Below, in pieces: positions 60,749 to 64,000 of a stretch of 64,000 nucleotides of DNA (position 1 is its first letter; each line of letters starts with the position of its first letter). The translations under genes were made by a program, and so were the position numbers. Source of the DNA: Carya illinoinensis (lineage: Eukaryota > Streptophyta > Magnoliopsida > Fagales > Juglandaceae); contig NC_056757.1 of NCBI RefSeq assembly GCF_018687715.1, positions 5,741,501-5,805,500 of the forward strand, written 5' to 3'. The notes beneath the pieces are model-generated. The model was not told the DNA's origin and searched no databases. It saw only the letters and a list, made by a program, of their open reading frames with translations.

Positions 60749-61869
60749 GTAGGTTAATGTCTTCTTGTTTTAGTGCTGAAGTTGTTGCTTTCTGTATTGA
60801 TCTTTCTCTTACTCTGTAGCTTTCTCATTGTATGGTATTTTAAGCTATGACTTAGCTGGTTTTTGTAAAAAAATCTGACAACACAAAGACCCTATAGGAA
60901 AAACTGTGTTGCAAAATTTTTTTAAGTAAGAAATTTTTTATTAAGAAGCACAATGGTGCAACCCAAGTACACAGGTGTGTTGCATTTATATTGCCTTCAA
61001 TTTTTCTTGGTTTTAAACAGCCTTGCATCGACAAGCTATCGGAAACACATTATTTTTTCTGAATAATGTTTGCAGTCATATGATTGACTATTTTTATTTG
61101 TTGCACATGGGCTTAAGTAATTTTTCTTGATAAGTAGAAAATTTTATTCATAATGGAAAAGTAGGCTTCACTATTTTGTGAAGAAAGAGGAATGGTTGCA
61201 GAAGAGAAAGTCTTAGATTCAAGGGATTTTTCTACATATTTAATTATATCATTCTTATGTCTAATTAAGAAGACTTGGGGGGGGGGGGGGGGGGGGGGAG
61301 GAACTAGCTAGGAATATTGTTTTTGTAAGTACTGCAAAATTTATTAAAAGTGCAGAAATCCAAGTACACAAGAAGTATATAAAAGGAGACACCAAACTAG
61401 CAAGAAGAAGATGAAGGGAAAAAGTCCTTAAAAGTCTAGAAGGCTAGAGAAGTGGGAGCTGTTGTGATAGAGATTGTTCTATATTATGGTTGGTAACTCT
61501 GTCACCATCCTCTTACCAAATGCACCATATTAAGCATGGTGGGTCCATCCTTTAAACATTTTAATTTTCATGACTTTCCCAAATATTTCAGCGACTCAAT
61601 CACCTTTAGGGGAATAACCCACTTGATCCCAAGCGTTGAATATTGCTGTTCTTTATGTCCTTAGCCAACTCATAATGTAGTAAAAGTCAATTAATGTTTT
61701 TCCCATTTTGTTTGCATATGCAACACCACTCCATTACAACAATATGCCTCTTTCTCAAATTTCCATCGTCAAGATCTTTTCTAAGGCGTTCATTGATTCA
61801 TTCAAACTAGAAAATATCCTTGAAGTAGAAGATGGTCAACCGACTCTCTACTCTTTTAGTACATACAAC
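60749..61869 (-). mobile_element. LINE debris in the SGTA-like intron
   Basis: About 60915-60985 (ATTAAGAAGCACAATGG, CAAGTACACAGG) and 61325-61860 read as reverse-oriented LINE 3' ends; translation of about 61680-61770 (minus) gives a broken zinc-domain piece around MEWCCICKQNGK. A G22 run sits at 61277-61298. The remainder is unassigned. Confidence 0.55.
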
Positions 61870-62395
61870 TAGGGGTGCTACCTGGGGAGGGAGGGGGTGG
61901 TCGCACCCTGCCCCCTGCATGTGTGGGGATTGGGGTTTTTCGCCCCGGCACCTATGTGCCGGGGGGGGGGGGGGGGGGGGGTTCCCCGCCCGGGTGCAGG
62001 GGCGGACACCCAATCCGTCTGCCCCCCCGATCACCTAGGATTGGGCCCATAATTGAAGTAAAAAAAAATTAAAAAATGCAAAATTTAATAACAAAAAATA
62101 ATTTACAATGATAATTTATAAAATTATATACTAGTATACTACTAAATCGCAACTATTAACTAATAATCATAATTGAGCTATTAATATATTACAATGATAA
62201 TTAAGAGAAAACTATTACAAAATTACAAATTCATCTAAAAATATTACAAATTTTACTATTGTAGCAACATTACAATTAACTAAATTAACAAAAGAATAAC
62301 ATTTCATTCATCGATGGGGTATTTTTTTATATATTTATATATATAATTATATATATGTGGGGGCGGGGTGGGGGTTGAGCCGACGTTTCTTTATG
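61870..62395. mobile_element. Third hAT-style element, G/C-rich arms, right end unclear
   Basis: Starts TAGGGGTGCTACC, close to the ends of the elements at 1897 and 20060. A G/C-rich left arm (61880-62045, with G22 at 61960-61981) is followed by an AT-rich core (62060-62350) and a short G-rich right arm (GGGGGCGGGGTGGGGG near 62360). No target duplication found; the right end may be truncated. Confidence 0.5.
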
Positions 62396-62415
62396 TTGTC
62401 TAGAGTAAGATCTTC

Positions 62416-62742
62416 CCCAAGGAAGCCAGTTGGACAAATATGATAGGCAATCAACAGATAAAAGCGGTGTGGAAGATGATCTCTATATGCATCATGTGGT
62501 GTTTATGGCGAGAGTGCAATGACAGAACGTTCGAGGTCAAAGAGAGATCGATGGAGGAATTAAAAGTTTTACTTTTTCAAACTCTTTGTACTTGTACCAA
62601 AGCAGTCGATTTCAATGGTTTAGAGCTACATGATTTCCTTATGTCCATTGAACATACCTAGTTATGGCAATTAAACAATGTATTGGGCTTTTGCCTATTC
62701 TTTGATAATATAATTTATTTACTTATCAAAAAAAAAAAAAAA
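62416..62742 (+). mobile_element. LINE 3' end, plus orientation
   Basis: Encodes [50 protein letters not shown] and ends in A15. Nearly the same as 52780-53077, so it is a 5'-truncated relative of the inner LINE of the REP intron. Confidence 0.85.
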
Positions 62743-63154
62743 TGTTGCCTTTAGGGGTGCCTTTGTCTTCCAAATACTTTTCCATGGGAATGGATTTGTA
62801 TTGTGCATTGTCATGGCTTGGTAGAAAGAGCTAACTGTGAACTTCCCTTTCTTAGAGCGGCACCAAATTATTGTCTTTGACTCCCCCCAACAAATGGGTG
62901 GAGTACACTAGGTCATAGAACTCTAAAAAAGTGTCAATTTCCCAATCTTGTGCATCTTTGAGGAATTTAACATTCCATTAGGGAACACCATTAGAGAGTA
63001 TTAAGAGGTTTGCAAGTGAGGCTTTTTTCATTCTTGCTATATGATAAACAATATGTTTCCTTTTGGGCCCTATTGGCACACCATACATTGTGCCAAAATT
63101 TAATTTTGGATCCATCGCCCACCCTAAAGCGGATATTTCTTGAATGTGTCCCAA

Positions 63155-63326
63155 TGTAACGCCCCAATGGAAGGCCCAAACCACATGGCCTATACTCCAA
63201 AAGGACTAGTCAATGATACAATTGGAGCCCCATTGGAACCTTATAAAGAGCATGAACTTTTCCTTCCCAAGCAATGTGGGATCCCATACACCACCTACCC
63301 ATATCCTTATTATATGGGGTATTACA
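63155..63326 (-). mobile_element. Solo TRIM LTR
   Basis: 172 bp from TGTAACGCCCC to GGGGTATTACA, the reverse orientation of the LTRs at 46629-47336 and of the same length. A perfect 5-bp duplication CCCAA flanks it (63150-63154, 63327-63331). It splits the LINE coding sequence. Confidence 0.92.
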
Positions 63327-63592
63327 CCCAACGTCTTCTTATATGCTTCCATAGCCCCACACCATAAGGCCCACTCAACCTCATTGGAACACCATCCTCC
63401 CCAATGGGTCACCTTGCTTTAATTTGATGATGATTCTCCACAAGGCCCCCCTTTCATTGTGGCATCCCCATAGCCATTTGCCAAGCAAGGCTTTATTGAA
63501 AAATTGCAAGTTCCGAATGCCCAAACTCCTTGAATAGGAGGGCATATTGTGGCCCATTTCACCAAGTGAAACTTAAATTCGTCGTTTACTAA

Positions 63593-63601
63593 CCCCCCCC
63601 C

Positions 63602-63632
<31 letters not shown>

Positions 63633-63645
63633 ACACACACACACA
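63593..63645. repeat. Poly-C (26) followed by (AC)n
   Basis: C26 runs straight into about 14 AC units. It sits inside LINE coding sequence and creates glycine/valine-cysteine nonsense frames on the minus strand. Confidence 0.9.
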
Positions 63646-64000
63646 ACAAAACAAAAAAAAAGAAGTCGTGTTGGATTTTCTCCATGCAATGAGCCATCTT
63701 GATGGGGAGCAGAAAGTACTTTTGATTAGGGTGACCCTACCACCTTTGGATAAATCCATCCTCTTCCTACTAGCCAATTTCAGCTCAACCTTTTCAATAT
63801 TATCCCAAATAGATACCAATTTGAATAGAGCACCCGATGGGAGGCCAAGATAATTTCATAGGCAGCTGAGACATCTTGCATCCCAAAATTTAAGCCATAC
63901 CCTCCACATTAGTAATAGCACCCGTTGCAACTAATTTTGATTTAGCTAAGTTCATCTTCTACCCTATTACAACTTCAAAGCATAAAAGGAGAGCCCTCCA

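Larger units (their letters stand above)
62743..64000 (-). mobile_element. LINE, minus orientation, runs off the right edge
   Basis: Frames on the minus strand include [38 protein letters not shown] (zinc-domain lead), and, further right, [34 protein letters not shown] from the end of the reverse transcriptase. It is broken by frameshifts, by a C26/(CA)n tract at 63593-63645 and by a solo LTR at 63155-63326. Confidence 0.8.

Overview
This is nuclear DNA of a woody dicot plant. Genes are spliced with GT-AG introns, introns and spacers are AT-rich, and plant L1-type LINEs, a tandem TRIM, hAT-like and Mutator-like elements and MITEs fill the space. Some repeat styles resemble those of the walnut/oak order (Fagales), but that placement is a weak inference. 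Exon models were built by hand from frame continuity, splice dinucleotides and family knowledge; no search was run.

Left third (1-29.2 kb): an unstable tandem locus carrying a caffeate-type O-methyltransferase (OMT) and a universal-stress-protein-like gene (USP). One intact OMT (17728-19348, minus) and one intact USP (27788-29216, plus) are accompanied by the 5' end of a second OMT running off the left edge (1-243), a broken USP (12660-13071), a promoter-only OMT fragment (about 21068-21620) and four overlapping copies of the spacer DNA. The copies differ by clean insertions, so they act as each other's empty-site controls and date the elements relative to the duplications.

Middle (29.8-44.5 kb): a complete five-exon Golgi nucleotide-sugar transporter of the UDP-galactose transporter 1/GONST5 type (minus strand, 29854-40466), tail-to-tail with USP. 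Its 6.8 kb first intron holds a 3.65 kb LINE and a smaller LINE fragment, and intron 4 holds a 527-bp foldback MITE. Upstream, a 714-bp element with terminal inverted repeats carries a stray first-exon fragment of an F-box SKIP22-like gene.

Right third (44.6-64 kb): a complete nine-exon Rab escort protein gene (44582-57047, plus). Its 9 kb third intron is explained almost entirely by nested retroelements: a LINE holding a three-LTR TRIM and a second LINE, which itself holds a third, nearly 5 kb LINE. Target-site duplications are visible at each LINE level. Next comes the 5' part of an SGTA/TPR8-type co-chaperone gene (59078-60748, plus); its TPR exons are not in the window, which ends in LINE sequence with a solo LTR.

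The four complete or partial housekeeping-type genes are not an operon or pathway. They share only location. I found no CRISPR, tRNA, rRNA or prokaryotic-type system. The most informative structures are the nested retroelement stack, the insertion history of the duplicated OMT/USP blocks, and the MITE that carries a gene fragment.
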